Below, piece after piece: positions 34,158-45,177 of a stretch of DNA of 64,000 bases (its first letter is position 1; every line of letters starts with the position of its first letter). This stretch comes from Carya illinoinensis (Eukaryota > Streptophyta > Magnoliopsida > Fagales > Juglandaceae). The notes beneath the pieces were generated by a model that was not told the origin of the DNA, did not search any database, and saw only the letters and a list, made by a program, of their open reading frames with translations. Both the position numbers and the translations under genes were made by a program. The DNA lies in contig NC_056761.1 in the NCBI RefSeq assembly GCF_018687715.1, forward strand, positions 11,945,001-12,009,000. The letters are read 5' to 3'.

Positions 34158-35345
34158 CTATATTTGATCCAATGTAGTGAGAGATATATTTAGTATTAAA
34201 TGTTTATGCGGTGTCCACACTAGAGAATTCTATACCTATGGCATTAATGCTATAGGGCCCATTTGATGTGTCTATCTCTCTCCAGAGTAAGACCACCCAA
34301 TTTGGTCAGGTGATTGGAGAGGATTTATATTCCAAATAAGGTTGTATATATTTGTTGTATACATTTAAAATTATTGAGAAGGAAGGTTTATGATACTGTA
34401 GTTTACAATCCTTAAACCACATCAATGTATCCTAAATAGCTGTAATGCAATTGGTCCAACCTCAGATAATATAAACGGGAATTTTTCCTTAAAGGAATGG
34501 CAGCAAATATGTTGCATGACATCCATAAAGCATATCATGAACAATTAATGTTTTATTTGTTTAGGTTTAGTATCTAGCTACAACAAGATAGGAAAGTCAA
34601 AACCAGCAATTTAGATTCCATGTACCATATCACCATTGCAAAACAGAAAGAGAGCTAAACATCATCTACAAGCACAATGCTTAATTTTTGTTCAGGTTGT
34701 TGGTAGGCCATCGACAGTATAGGTTGCTATTCTATGGTGTGCCAAACCATGTATAATGGGTGCAAAGCAATGAAGAAAAGAAGCTCAAACACACGGCTTA
34801 ACATATAGCATTTCACATTCAAAATGTTAAGAGAGCTTAGCATTATCTAAAAGCACATGGCCTTTGCATGCTAATGCCTATCCTCAATCAGGTAGTTGTT
34901 TGGCAATGTGAGTGTACTGTTTGAGTTGTATAATGTGATTTGTTAAACTTGACTAATGGAGCTAGCCTACAAAAGCAATTAAGATATTCTCCAATTATTT
35001 GATCAAATTGGCTGGTCCAACACAGTGAGAGATAGATATAATATTAAATGTTTATGTGGTGTCCACACTACCCAAGAATCCTATACCAGTGGCATTAAAT
35101 GCTATAGGGCCCACTTGATGTGTCTATCTCTATCTAAAGTTAGACCATCCAATTTGGTCAGGTAGTTGGAGAGGATCTCTATAAGGTTTTATATATTTAT
35201 TGTATATATTTAAAATTACTAATATGGAATGTTTATGAGACAGTAGTTTACAATCCTTACTTATATATATATATATATATAAAATAAAGTTTACAATCCT
35301 TGAACCACATAAGTGTATCCTGAATAGCTGTAATGTGATTGGTTT
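34158..35345 (+). repeat. Local duplication, about 300 bp copies 850 bp apart
   Basis: 34158-34455 and 35008-35345 share a chain of blocks: GTGTCCACACTA, TGCTATAGGGCCCA, TTTGATGTG/CTTGATGTG, CAATTTGGTCAGGT and CTGTAATG-GATTGGT. The copies are diverged and the right one has gained a TA run (about 35264-35281). 34456-35007 holds only weakly similar, non-coding sequence. No ORF. Confidence 0.75.
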
Positions 35346-35349
35346 GTCC

Positions 35350-36120
35350 TCAGATAAAACTTTCCCCCCAGGTAATGCTGGATCTCATTCATGAACTTTT
35401 ATATACTCATTTTAGGATATTACAATCTGCCACACCCAAACTTCTTGCTAGGGACCTTAATTTTACTCGTAAAGAAAAATCCTGGTTGGAGATGAGCGCC
35501 AATACCATATATAATGATCCTAGAGCAGTTCAAGTCATATTTGGGCTTATACTTCAAAAGAACTAGTCAATTTTATATTGGAGCTCTTAAGAATCATTAC
35601 AAAAAAAATCAAATTTTACTAAGCAAGGAACCAATTTGAGACTTGACAGTTGACACTCAATAGCCCTTATCTTACTATTTTCCCCTCTGTTATATATCAC
35701 ACACCCAATGTGGGACTTAGTGGGGTGTTACAATCTCCCTCCCACTCAAATCTTTGGCTTTCTAGTCAAGGCTCACATTCCACTGAGTCCCAGTCCCACA
35801 TGGGTTGGCTTTTGATGCCATTTGTAATGACCCAAGGAAAGCCCAACTTACATATGTGCTTATACTCTAACAAGAATAGTCAAGGTTAAAAATGGTGCTC
35901 CTTAGAATAATTATAAATGGCAAGAACTTCTCCCCCAGGCAATTTGGGATCTTATTCAACACCATTCATGTACTTAATTAAAGGTATAACAACCTTCCTC
36001 ACTCAAATCCTTGACATCCATACCAAACTATTCCTAAGGTGGCACAACTCAAGTCCCACACTTTTGGCTTGGAATAGGCTTTGATACCATGTGTAGTGAG
36101 CCAAGAAAAACCGAATTCGT
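35350..36120 (+). repeat. Three diverged tandem copies, 270-313 bp period
   Basis: The block ATxCCAT-TxTAxTGA-CC starts at 35502, 35815 and 36084; each copy also has a CAAGTC/CAATGTGG-type block and a TTATACTxxAAxAGAAT-AGT block. The theme (GGGACTTAGTGGGGTGTTACAATCTCCC) recalls common plant LTR ends, so these may be stacked LTR fragments. No coding content. Confidence 0.55.
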
Positions 36121-36152
36121 TTTTGTGCATATATTCTAAAAGAATTAGTTAA

Positions 36153-36773
36153 TGACACAATAAGAGGAGATGAAAGCAAGCTACTTTGGGCTTCTTCGAA
36201 GAAAGAGATGTTCAATGTCCATACTTTCTATAATGTTTGCATTCCTTCAAACAACAATTCATTTCCTTGGAAAAGAAAAGAGCAAACTGAGCTACCTCTA
36301 AGAACTGCATATTTTGCTTGGACAACCTCTTTAGGATAGATTCTCACCATGGATAATATGAGAAAAAGATTCATCATTGTGATTGAATGGTGTTGCATGT
36401 GAAAAATGGGTGGAGAGTCTTTAGATCACCTTTTACTACAGTACAAGGTGGCTAGTGCTTTATGGAATGATTTTTTCAGCTGAGTTGGTTTTGCTTAGAT
36501 CATGCCATGAACAAAGGAACCTTTTTACCCTTAGAGTGAGGATTAGGTGGTAGGGCACAAATCTCAACAGCGTAAAAAATGCTTCGTATATATCTCATAT
36601 GGTGTATTTAGAGGAAAATGAATTGATAGAAATTTTGAGTACCGGCAACGGATTATGTAGGATCTTAGAACTTTCTATTTCAACACTATCCTCGTTTGGA
36701 TAGCTTCTATATACTTTAATGGGATTTTTTTTCCATTATTTTATTGTATCTTTTTCTATTTCTAGCTATCTTA
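36153..36773 (+). pseudogene. L1-type LINE 3' end (RT zinc-binding domain), left part
   Basis: Plus-strand frame from about 36155 reads like the C-terminal zinc-binding region of plant L1 ORF2: FPWKRKEQTELPLRTAYFAW, then ILTMDNMRKRFIIVIEWCCM, GESLDHLLLQ, ALWNDFFS. Several stops (for example at about 36338 and 36400) and slips break it. It is 5'-truncated. It is interrupted by the Harbinger element at 36771-36773 and resumes at 43442. Confidence 0.8.
36771..36773 (+). other. Harbinger target duplication, left (TTA)
   Basis: TTA before GAGCGTCC; the right partner is TTG at 43442-43444, one base different. PIF/Harbinger elements duplicate a 3-bp TWA target. Confidence 0.7.
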
Positions 36774-36839
36774 GAGCGTCCCCATCAGCAGCTGCATTCG
36801 ACAATAAACCCTGCAATTTAGGGAAAGTTATCCAATTTT

Positions 36840-39800
36840 CATCAAAACATTATCTTCATCCCAATCCCTAAAATGGGGATGAGGTTTACGGGTGCTACAG
36901 AAGTTCTCCATATTTGGGAAATGACTGTACATCCCCAAATGCACTTTTCATTCCTAAGCCATCGTTGTCCTGTGTCTTCTTCTCTTTTGACAGTTGGGTG
37001 ACCTCGTTCGTTGAAGCCCCTCCCTTGAACGAAGCCACCAACCCTGTGCATCCTCTTCATCGGCAATTTTTGTAAGTCATATCCCCTAGGTTTCTTTTCA
37101 TGGCTGGATTCCCCCATTCTCTCTATGGATTGAGCATTATGTTTTTTTGGATCTAGACTCTCTATGAACCAGTTGCCTCCCTCTCAGAAAACCCGTATGG
37201 TTTCTCTCTATTTTTCAGTCTCTCTCTGTCTTCGCCTCTTTCTAAAAAAAACCTACACATTTTCGGACCCACTGTGATCTTTTTCCTTACACATATTTCA
37301 AACCACTTCAAGCAAGTTGCTTAGTGTTTTCCGTGGAGTGGTTGGCCATGGATGGAGGCTCTAGTTTGGTAGAAGATGAACTCATCACATGCCTTGGCAT
37401 GTGTTTGATCTGGGGCTTCAAACATTCAGTTTGAGTTTGATTTTTTGAAAGTTTACATTGATCTAATTTTATGGTTGTTGGATATCAATTTCAACAAATT
37501 TCTTGTCGCAGATGATCTGACTTTATGGATGTTTACATTGAGCTGATGGGGTATTGTTATTTTGTAAATCAACTCTACATTATTTGAAGTGTATTGGCAT
37601 GTTGACAAAATTTGGATCATTCAGACATTAATAGTTGGGGAGTTGTAGTTTGGTTGAGCTAGGAAATTATTAGAATGAGAAAATCCAAGTTGGAATTAGC
37701 CTAAGCAACATTGACACTGCAAAACAAGGTCGAACTAAAATGGAGTTTGCTCCACTATGGGAGTGTAGAGGGTGCTGGCAGGTCATTGGCACCACGATAA
37801 ACTGCTTTTCCCTTTTAGTTTGTATGCACACTCATGGATATTAATATGTTGTCTCGGGTGTTAGTGGCACAGTTCTGTAGGGTTGATTGTTTGTCTTTGG
37901 TGGGTCATCCAAGTTGCATTTTAAAAAAAAAAATCCAAACAATAAAGGTATAGCACTTTTGTACCAGTTGTTTCTTTGTTTCTTATCATGGTTGAGCTTG
38001 CTTTTATCTTTTTTATTTTGGATCTCTAGTGATTTGACAGCTAGGGCATGACGTTTGTGCATTTCCCCAATGTACTTTCATGGCTTATGGGCTCAATGCC
38101 TCTGCTTTTATTTGCTTTGATGGGTGGCCTTGAATATGTTACTGGGGTGATTGCAAGTGGCGCTCAGATATGTCATTCGGGTAATTGGTTGGTTTTTGCA
38201 TGCTAGTTGGCAGAATGGTTGAGCGTTATGCTTGTTTGTCTTTACTATTATGGATTTTGGTTCTTTGCTATGCGGTTGAGTTTGCTAATTGCTGGTATAT
38301 TTGTCATTATTGAGAATATGTGAGATGTCAATCTAAAAGAAATAAGCTAGATTTTTTGGTTTTATTGGCAAAATAAGCTAGAAAAGAACCAGCTCATCTT
38401 CTCCACCTAATGAGTAATTAAAGCTCTTGAAAATATCTAGACATCCAATCTATTGGTTGATAAACAATAGATTGGATAGAAGCTACAATTTGAGAGGAAT
38501 TAATGCTATTTGATATGCAAATGTAAAAAATAAAATAAAATAATAGGATGTGGACCATGTATTAGATGACTCTTGATATGACTCTTGATAAACTAAAGTC
38601 TTGTCGTAATTTCCAAAGTTTGGCTTCAAGTAAACTCAAAACATGCTTTAAATAGTTAGCTTTGCATATCCTTTTCACTTATCCTTCCACTTTTATAGAT
38701 TTGTATTCTTTAACCCTTGATAGATTTGCTGCTAAGTCCACATGACGACCTTTCAATTTCCAACTAGAGCTATAAGAAGCTACATAATGATATTACACAA
38801 AATATGACATGCAAACTTTTACGCAACTATTCTTACCAACAATGATTTTGTTTGACAATGAATTTCTTTACAACTAATTTCTAGAGCTTTAAATTTTTTT
38901 TGCTTTTTCTGAGATTTGAATGGGTTAATTCTTTATTAACTTTCCATTTGATGTTTTATCTTTTTATTTCGATCAATGAATATAAGTACTGTCGAGAATG
39001 TTTTTTTCATATTTCATGAAACACTTTTATTAACTCTTGTTGGAAATGCAAGAATGGTTTTTTAAATAAGTAATTTATTCAAAAAATCTTTATGGTGATG
39101 ATTCTCATGTGTTTTTTTGTCTTCTATATTCATTCTTGATGTTCTCACATTTTTTCTGTTTGTGCAATGGGGAGAGGAATTCATATTAGCTGGCTATGTT
39201 ATATATTTAGTCTATTCTCACATTTTCCACACTCTTCTTTGTACTCCGGTTGCCTTCCTCTTCATATATTTCTTGGTTATGGATTAATTGACTTCATCTT
39301 TGAGTTTTGGTTGCTTTTGTTGGGGTAGTAATTTTATTCAATCACGTATATGAATGGATGGTTTTTTTAATGGTGCACCAATAACATGCTCATTTTCTAT
39401 ATGCTTAGTTATTGGAATATTGCAACTGTCCTGGTAATATCAGTGCTTTTCTACAGTTTATTTGATGTTGGGTCATTTGCAGTATTGCGTATCTCTTAGG
39501 GGAGGGGGCTATTATTAGGCTGTGATGATGGTGTTATAGTGCGGGTTAAGTCACAAGTGTTAATGGGGCCCCATCGATATGGCAGGATAATCTTCATTCG
39601 GATGACCATATTGCAGTTTGTAGTACTTTCCACAAAAGAAAATTGGGGTTCAGGTGGGGTTTTGCAGCCATTCGATATTGGGCTACCTGCTTACGCATGT
39701 TGTCAATATTTACACCATTCTGAACCTTTTTATTTATTAATATATTCAATATATTAATAAATCGGATGAGGATGCGCTTATTTAGCATTATTGTGATTTG

Positions 39801-40015
39801 CATGCTGTTTGGTTGTTGTTTTGTATTATGTTGTGATAGAGAAATAATGTGTAAAATAAACCTCCTTGGCTGGGATGACGGCCAAAAAGTACTAGCAACC
39901 GGTTGTTGCTGTGTAGGTGGCCAAATTTCAAAGATGTCACAAACCGGTTTCTGAGCCAATGACCTCGACTAAACCCCAAACTTCAAAGTGACGTGTCTAC
40001 CATTTTAATACTTTT
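36840..40015 (+). other. Harbinger left internal region, no gene
   Basis: Over 3 kb between the left terminus and the accessory ORF. I see no domain; short ORFs such as 36842-37117 (minus) and 39594-39959 (minus) have no recognisable content. It may include promoter and intron of the accessory gene or an unidentified insertion. Confidence 0.45.
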
Positions 40016-40021
40016 TTAGAG

Positions 40022-41240
40022 ATGGATTCACAAGACCCTGGACATATGTACTTCACCAACGTCCTTAGTCAAGATCCTCAACTCGACTCCACTTACGGTG
40101 GGCAAAGTGAAACATCTCCTATGACCCTTGATGACTCTCTACCCCTACCCCCTAACGAGTCTATTGGTGTTAGGAAATCAGTCAGGGGTGTGAACTTCAC
40201 CCTTGAAGAAGACAAGTTACTTGTCTCTGCATAGCTGAATTTTAGCCTTGATGCCGTCCAGGCAACAGATTAAAACCACTCCCAACTTTGGAAAAAAATA
40301 TTTGAGTATTTCCAGCAATTTAAGGAAACCACAAATGAGCAAACAATAAAGTCTTTAATACATTGTTGGTCAGTTATTCAAAAGGCGGCAAACATATTTT
40401 GTGCGAAACTAGCCCAGGTTGAAGGGTTAAATCAAAGTGGCATGACTGAGCAAGATAAGGTAGAATTTCTATACTCTTACTTATTTTACGAATAATTTAT
40501 TTTTTCCTATATTGGTTTAACATGGATTTTTTCGTTTACATGCAAGATTGACAAGGCTAATGTTATATACCAATCGCTAGAGAAATGCTTCTTCTAGTTC
40601 GAGCATTATTGACACCTGTTGAAGAATCAACCTAAGTAGATTTGTAGCACCACAAAGGAGGATCTAAAGCGAAAGAAGACGATGTTCCTATCCCCAACCC
40701 CAACTTGATGTTTTGGCACTACGGTTGATTCAGTTTATGATCTCGAGACAGATAATGTGATGGAGAAGGAAGTGATCGAATTGGATCGACCAATGGGAAA
40801 GAAAGCTAAGAAAGGAAAATGAAAGGTCTAAGGCAGGCAAGCAGAGAAAAATTTTCAACTCAGGAAGATGAAGTATACTCTTTTGGAGGAGTCACGAGCT
40901 CAGGAGAAAGAGTTTTATCCCTTTAAGGCCGAGAAGATGCAATATGACAAAGAAAAAGTGGAAAAAAATTAGGTCTTGAAGATGAAAGACTGAGGTTGGA
41001 GGTTGAGAAGATGGTAATTGATTAGGAAAAAGAGCTAAATAAAATCCGTCAAAAGGATGAAAGATTGAGGTTGGAGGCGCAGAAAGTAGAGCTCGCGTTG
41101 AACGAAGCAGATCAGCTCATTATAATGATGGAGGTGAGTGCCGTGCCAGAAATGAAGCAGTTATATTTCCAGCAATTGCATAGGAAAATCATGGCTAGAC
41201 ACAATGCTGCAGCATATTTGGATTTATTTGTATTTTTGTA
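40022..41240 (+). pseudogene. Harbinger accessory protein (Myb-like / NAM-associated), broken
   Basis: An N-terminal open stretch (40022-40234) ends FTLEEDKLLVSA, the start of the Myb/SANT-like domain of the PIF/Harbinger second protein, then TAG. Downstream in related frames: WKKIFEYFQQFKE (about 40300), SLIHCWSVIQKAANIF, and after a probable intron (40458-40548) a region with RPMGKKAKKGK (about 40790) followed by a Lys/Glu-rich coiled coil (40850-41140), as in plant proteins annotated NAM-associated C-terminal domain. At least five stops occur. In active elements this protein binds the termini and helps transposase enter the nucleus. Confidence 0.75.
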
Positions 41241-41572
41241 AAAAATTTATTTATTTGTTTATTATGTTTTGGACAATGATAGATGAGTATATTATTAATA
41301 CCTAACTTTTGTATTTTAATTTTGTGGTGTAAATTGATATTTTGAAGTAAGGAAATTGGCCATTATAATTTCAGAAACAATTACAAATTACCTCTAATAT
41401 AGTCACTATTAACATGAAGGAAATACGAACACAAATTTGATTATCATTAATATAGTCACTACTAATATGAAGAAATATAAATGTAGCGCAGATTAACTCA
41501 AACATAGTCACTACTAACATGAAGGAAATACCATACTATAATGCAACATGCCTAATGTTAGAAAAATAATAG

Positions 41573-42761
41573 TCATTGATGTTTAGTTAGATCTACTTGG
41601 AGTTGATGATGTGTCGAGTTGTCTCTAATATGATGACGACGCTGGATAAAATCTATAAGCTCAGTTGTATGATTGCGCGACAATTCCGGGAGTTCATCAT
41701 CAAGTTGATCATACTCAATATTCGGAGCCTCACTATCATCACGCTCGTCTTCAATGATCATATTATATAGAATAACACATGCTTTCATTATATTTGTTAG
41801 TTCATTCACTTTGAACATTCAGGAAGGTCCACGAATGATCGCAAATTGTTGTTGAAGTACCCCGAATGCATGCTCGACATCTTTTCTTGCCGATTTTTGT
41901 GTTTTCACAAAATTTTTCTTCTTATTCCCTTGTGGTGATAGAATTGTCTTCACAAAAGTTCGTCACTTGGGATAAATACCGTCTGTAAGATAATACCTCA
42001 TAGTGTAGTCATTGCCATTGATTATGTAATTGACTGGAGGAGCACGCCCTTGGGCAAGTTTCATGAAAATAAAAGATCTCTCTAGTACATTAATGTCGTT
42101 ATGTGAACCGGGCATATCAAAAAATGCATACCATAACCAGAGATCATATGAAACAACTGCTTCTAAAATAATATTTGGTTCATGGATGTGACTTCTGATG
42201 CATGCAGTCAATGCTTCCCAGCATTCCTGGGAATCCCCATTGTTCAGCAACAGTAAGTAATCGGGCAATATCATTGAAATTTGGAGATCGTAGATATTCA
42301 TCCGAAAAAGCACTTACTATTGTCTCAGAGAATTTTTTTAGGCTCTCCATCGCAGTACTTTCACCAATACGTATGTATTTATCCATAAAATCTCTAGTAA
42401 TCCCATATGCCAGCATTTTAAGTGCTGCAGTTATCTTTTACATAGAAGATAAACTGAGTCTTCTGGCATTTTCTCTTATCTGGACAAAGTACGGCTCGTA
42501 AGACTCTACCTCATTTAGAATATAGAGAAAGTACGACTCGTAAGACTCTACCTCATTTAGAATATAGAGAAATGGAGGACAACTAATCCGAAATTTCCTT
42601 CGAAATAGATTCAAGGGATATACTGAATTTTCTGCAAAATAATCGTGAAATTGACGCTTGTGCCCTGATGATTGTCCATTGGCCTTGTCATTAAGAACAA
42701 CATCAATATCATCTTCAGAGGATACGTATATGAGTAATTTACGAAAGAAGGTACGAACCAT
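41573..42761 (-). pseudogene. Harbinger transposase (DDE_Tnp_4 type), broken
   Basis: Minus-strand frame from 42761. The N-terminal part includes the RKFRISCPPFLYIL region with a 42-bp in-frame tandem duplication (42488-42571), then KITAALKMLAYG. Catalytic residues: D in GSIDCMH (about 42205), D in GSHNDIN (about 42090) and E in RKDVEHAFGVLQ (about 41865). Breaks: TAA at about 42435, a deletion with frameshift right after the first catalytic block at about 42190, TGA at about 41962 and TGA at about 41820. The block expected between GSIDCMH and HEPNIILEAV is mostly gone. Inactive. Confidence 0.88.
42488..42571. repeat. 42-bp tandem duplication inside transposase
   Basis: Two adjacent 42-bp copies differing at one base (G/A), adding 14 residues to the transposase reading frame without shifting it. 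Confidence 0.9.
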
Positions 42762-43441
42762 TTGATGAAAGAAGTGGAAGATCAGGGAAGACTATTGAAA
42801 TTCGTTTCTATAGATCAAATGAGATTTAAGTTTGTGAAAATGTAAATACAAATAATATGCGTATTTATAGAAAAACTTACCATTACATATAGGACATTTG
42901 CATGTTATCGCTTGAGAGAAGACAAAAGAAAGTTACTGTCGGAGAAAAGATAAAAAATGTTACAGTTGGATAAATGATAAAAAATGTTATTGTTATAGAA
43001 ATGACAAAATTTTTTTATCATCAATACGTGGCTAGATATTACCATTAGAGAAACTGATAAAGAGTACTAAATAAAAAAAATTGGCCATCACGTTAGAAAA
43101 TGTATATATTAATAAAAAATTACTAATTTTATAATATGAATTTCGGTTTGAAAATTAATACCGTATTAGATAGTCTAAATCATATAAATATTTAGTAGAA
43201 AGTGATATTTGAAAAGAAGATAATAAGACAAAAGAGTTAGTAATTAAGGTTGTAAATAGAAGTAATGGAAAAAAATAATAAAAAAGGAATAGAGAAATAT
43301 TATTTAATAGAATAGAGATATGGATGAAGAATAAGAAGTATGAGATTTTTAGAAGATGAATAAAATTTAAGAATAAATTTAAGGGAATGTGATTTTGAAT
43401 TAAATTATAGAAAATTTTATAGGAATCCGGATGGGATGCTC

Positions 43442-43504
43442 TTGTAGACATCTCGTTGTACTTGGATTGCTTTTTTATGAAATTGTTACTGCTTCTCAAA
43501 AAAC
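43442..43504 (+). pseudogene. L1 LINE 3' UTR, right part after Harbinger
   Basis: Begins TTGTAGACATCTCGTTGTACTT, the kind of 3' untranslated sequence seen after plant L1 ORF2, continuing the LINE cut at 36773. It seems to end near the A-run at about 43500. Confidence 0.6.
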
Positions 43505-43731
43505 ATTTATGGTTTGGATCTTTCATTAATTGTATACTCGAGGCCTCAAGTATTCATAAAAGTTTTCAGTCATTTAGTGTGCTACATTATTATTTACTTG
43601 AGGATCTATTTAATTTACCTAGATTTTTTTTTTTTTTCGTATGTCGTTACTCAATAAACTTCAAAATCACATGATCATTGTTTTATGACGGCAAGAATTC
43701 AGTTGCATTTATCGTTACAAAAACATTACAT
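43505..43731. other. Non-coding spacer
   Basis: No gene recognised; includes a T-run at about 43627-43638. Confidence 0.5.
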
Positions 43732-43749
43732 AATTGTTATTTTTGTAAG
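43732..43749 (+). other. LINE target site duplication, left
   Basis: AATTGTTATTTTTGTAAG, identical to 44247-44264. Confidence 0.9.
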
Positions 43750-44246
43750 ATTTTTTTTATTAAGTAAACAAATTATATTAATTAAAGAATAGGCATAGTT
43801 AGGTACAATACAAAAAATGCCCTAACTAAGTAGGTGCAGTAAAGATAAGAAAGTCATGTAGATCTAGACCATTAAAATTAATGGAAATGGCCCAAGTACA
43901 TAGCGTTCTAATAAAGAAAGTTTTTTGTTCCTCCATCAATTTTTTTGTCTTTGAACGTATGTTCATTAGGCTCTTGCCACGAACACTACATGATGCAAAT
44001 AGAAATCATTGTCCACATAGTTTTAATTTGTTGAATGCCACTTAGATTTGTCCAGCTGGTCAGAATCACCCCCACTGTCTCAGGCCAAGCCAAGTTTAGC
44101 TGAATACTTCATTCCATAACCCGCTAGCTGTCTCATAGTGTAGTATGAGATGGCCTATAGATTCACCCTCATTCCTACACATACAATATTAATATGCGAT
44201 CATCATCCTACGTTTCCTCGAGTTATCAATTGTGAAGATCTTACCC
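43750..44246 (-). mobile_element. 5'-truncated L1 LINE insertion (497 bp)
   Basis: Minus-strand copy flanked by a perfect 18-bp target duplication. Read on the minus strand it starts inside the ORF2 zinc-binding domain (CMCRNEGESIGHLILH, then ASGLWNEVFS), passes a block like EPNEHTFKDKK, and ends with a short 3' UTR and A-rich tail (AATAAAAAAAAT). Truncation at the 5' end and a long duplication are typical of target-primed reverse transcription. The ORF part has stops, so either the source was already defective or mutations came later. Confidence 0.88.
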
Positions 44247-44264
44247 AATTGTTATTTTTGTAAG
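44247..44264 (+). other. LINE target site duplication, right
   Basis: Exact 18-bp copy of 43732-43749. Confidence 0.9.
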
Positions 44265-45177
44265 GTAATGTTCAAATAGGATAGTAGAATCCATATGGTT
44301 ATTTAAACCTTGGAAGGTCTGTTAGTTTGACGGACCTTTTTTTATAAGTATTTTAGAAGGACAGTAAGAGGTGCATAGCTGTTTGATACATTCACACACG
44401 TATATGTAAGAAGGAGTTGGAATTGGATTCACATGTTACACCTCACCGTTAAGTCGAATGATTGAACTACTAATATCGCTTGCCGTTCTCCTACATCTCA
44501 TGGACCTTTCTTTCTTCTTCTTCTTCTCTCTCTCTCTTTTTTTTTTCTTTTTTCTTTTTTTAATTTTTTAATTTTTAAGAATTAAAATGAACCAAGTATG
44601 TAGTCAGAAGGTTTCAAATTATTGGGCAATCAACTAGTTTCTATGGAATAGTTAACTCACTGGGCATCGAGAACAGAAGTCATGAGGGTCCACGTACGCT
44701 GAGAAGAAATCAACTTCCAGAACTACCCCTTTAACGGATGTCAGATATTGGGGAGAGGTTGTTACACAGGTGTGAAATGTTGCATGGTGCTTTTTATGAG
44801 CATTTATGTCTATCCTTGTGTAGATTATTGCAGATAAGGTTCCTTTATAGCTGTTTCTGCATGCATGTTTATTCTGCCAAGTTGCCAACTTCCTTCCATT
44901 TGTGCTTTCTGTGTTTTTCCTCCCAATTGATTCTCATCAGTCGTGTCGTTTACATTAATTGGTTAAGACTATCACCTGTCTTCCCCTCAAACGGCTACAG
45001 AAGAAAAGGGGAAGGGGGGGGGGGGGGGGGGGGGGGGGGGGTGGGGTGGTGTGTGGTGTGGGGGAAGGTGTTAAGAACTGGAGCTTTCTTCATCATAGCG
45101 AGATTGTTCCTGCATTTGCTAGTTTCCGTCTTGTAGTCTTGATAGTAGCCTTTAGTTCTCATTTTCAACTTAAGCAA
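44265..45177. other. Non-coding, low complexity in places
   Basis: CT-rich run at 44512-44570 and a G homopolymer of about 30 bases near 45013-45041. ORFs crossing the G-run (44738-45180) are poly-Gly artefacts. This stretch may be intron or 5' flank of the zinc-finger fragment. Confidence 0.5.

Larger units (their letters stand above)
36774..43441 (+). mobile_element. PIF/Harbinger DNA transposon (6668 bp)
   Basis: Terminal inverted repeats GAGCGTCCCCATC (left) and GGATGGGATGCTC (right) flank two divergent gene remnants: an accessory ORF with a C-terminal coiled-coil region on plus (40022-41240) and a DDE transposase on minus (41573-42761). Two-gene structure, termini and the 3-bp duplication fit PIF/Harbinger. 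Flanking LINE sequence continues across the site, which confirms the boundaries. Both genes are broken. Confidence 0.9.

Noticed and set aside
39594..39959. 121-codon minus-strand ORF
   Set aside because: Non-coding part of the Harbinger upstream of the accessory ORF; no family resemblance.
43155..43526. 123-codon minus-strand ORF rich in Phe, Leu and Ile
   Set aside because: AT-rich Harbinger terminus crossing the element boundary; chance frame.
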